Of a stretch of DNA of 64,000 bases, positions 63,553 to 64,000 are shown one piece after another. Each line of letters starts with the position of its first letter. Positions within the stretch are counted from its first letter, which is position 1. The notes under the pieces were generated by a model. The model had not been told where the DNA came from. It searched no databases and worked only from the letters and a program-made list of their open reading frames with translations. This DNA comes from Burkholderia sp. FERM BP-3421 (GTDB taxonomy: Bacteria > Pseudomonadota > Gammaproteobacteria > Burkholderiales > Burkholderiaceae). The position numbers and the translations under genes are program-made. The stretch is from NCBI RefSeq assembly GCF_028657905.1, contig NZ_CP117780.1:1-64000 (forward strand), in the 5' to 3' direction.

Positions 63553-64000
63553 TCACATTCTCACAAGCGCTGAGAAGGCGAGATAGTTGCCCGCGAGCTT
63601 GTCGTATCGAGTGGCGACGCGACGAAATTTTTGATGCGATTGAAGAAGCGTTCAACGATGTGTCGAGTTCGGTGCAGCACTCGGCTGTGCCGACGTTTGG
63701 CCTTTCGATTCGACCGTGGCGGGATGACAACCTTGCCACGCGCGGCACGGATCGCATTCGCACAGGCATCCGAGTCGTAGCCTTTGTCGGGAATTCCCGC
63801 GCCCGTGCGCACATGCTCGACCCAGGCGTGCGCGCACGAATTATCGACAACCTGTCCCACGGAGAGGCTCATGCGCAGGGGGCGTCCGGCTTCATCGCCA
63901 GCCAGAGGCGGCTTGGTCGTCAGTCCACCGCGCGAACGCCTTCCTTGCCTGGCAAAACCGATTCGATTTGCGCCCACCTCCATCGGGCACAGCTTGCCAT
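63553..64000 (-). mobile_element. IS5-family (IS427-like) transposase, cut by the window edge and frameshifted
   Basis: The catalytic-domain end of a DDE transposase on the minus strand: GGLTTKPPLAGDEAGRPLR, IPDKGYDSDACANAIR, VVIPPRSNRKAKRR and RHIVERFFNRIKNF. Just after RIKNF (about 63624) one base appears lost; the expected ending RRVATRYDKLAGNYLAF continues in the other frame to a TGA at 63553. The 5' part lies beyond 64000. The copy looks inactive unless frameshifting is programmed at this unusual place. Confidence 0.8.

Overview
The window is GC-rich (dense frames on both strands, G/C-biased third positions) and reads as a Burkholderia sensu stricto secondary replicon. The best taxonomic clue is the left end: a VirG-like response regulator, a small lipoprotein, a trimeric autotransporter carrying an actin-nucleation module, and a TibC/AAH-type autotransporter heptosyltransferase. 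This matches the virAG-bim locus of the Burkholderia pseudomallei group (intracellular actin-based motility). The species cannot be fixed from sequence alone.

Layout. 1-4936: bim-type locus; bimC-like, bimA-like and the lipoprotein gene form one minus-strand operon facing a plus-strand response regulator. 4937-7321: gene-poor, with a nested hairpin, an unidentified coding remnant, a 5'-truncated AraC gene and an AT-rich valley. 7322-16769: a compact plus-strand cassette of seven genes: DNase II, a nucleosidase-uracil-DNA-glycosylase-like fusion, two tandem paralogues of an unrecognised family, a calcineurin-like phosphoesterase, a propeller-like repeat protein and a VioB-type ferritin-like protein. 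Four of them are joined by ATGA overlaps. I know of no described system with this composition, and it is my main candidate for new biology. 16896-18611: ACC deaminase and its divergent Lrp-type regulator. 18899-21811: a copper-type bufferin operon (bufA, bufB, bufC, doxX, plus a Met-rich secreted peptide).

21812-34890: scattered secreted or lipid-related genes (an alpha/alpha-toroid-like secreted protein, a Sel1 protein, a DUF3465-like protein, patatin plus 3-hydroxybutyrate dehydrogenase, a YWTD propeller, GH46 chitosanase, a PL7 lyase-like lipoprotein), separated by degraded genes and AT-rich stretches. 34891-41569: a possible small biosynthetic locus (methyltransferase, acyltransferase, FAD oxidase; divergent radical SAM enzyme and LysE exporter). 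41868-46778: DUF5993-DsbB pair, phospholipase D, a second patatin, and the scar of a Tn3-family fragment joined to a gutted ShlB/FhaC gene.

47028-59300: a Wzx/Wzy-type exopolysaccharide cluster. Its minus-strand operon runs AraC regulator, initiating phosphoglycosyltransferase, wza, wzb, wzc, glycosyltransferase, pyruvyltransferase, wzx-like, wzy-like, with a convergent PslG-like glycoside hydrolase. Most junctions are ATGA/GTGA or short overlaps. 59301-64000: IS remnants, a metzincin lipoprotein operon and an IS5-family element cut by the right edge.

No rRNA, tRNA, CRISPR array or replication origin was recognised. All assignments are by eye from motifs and gene order; no database search was run.
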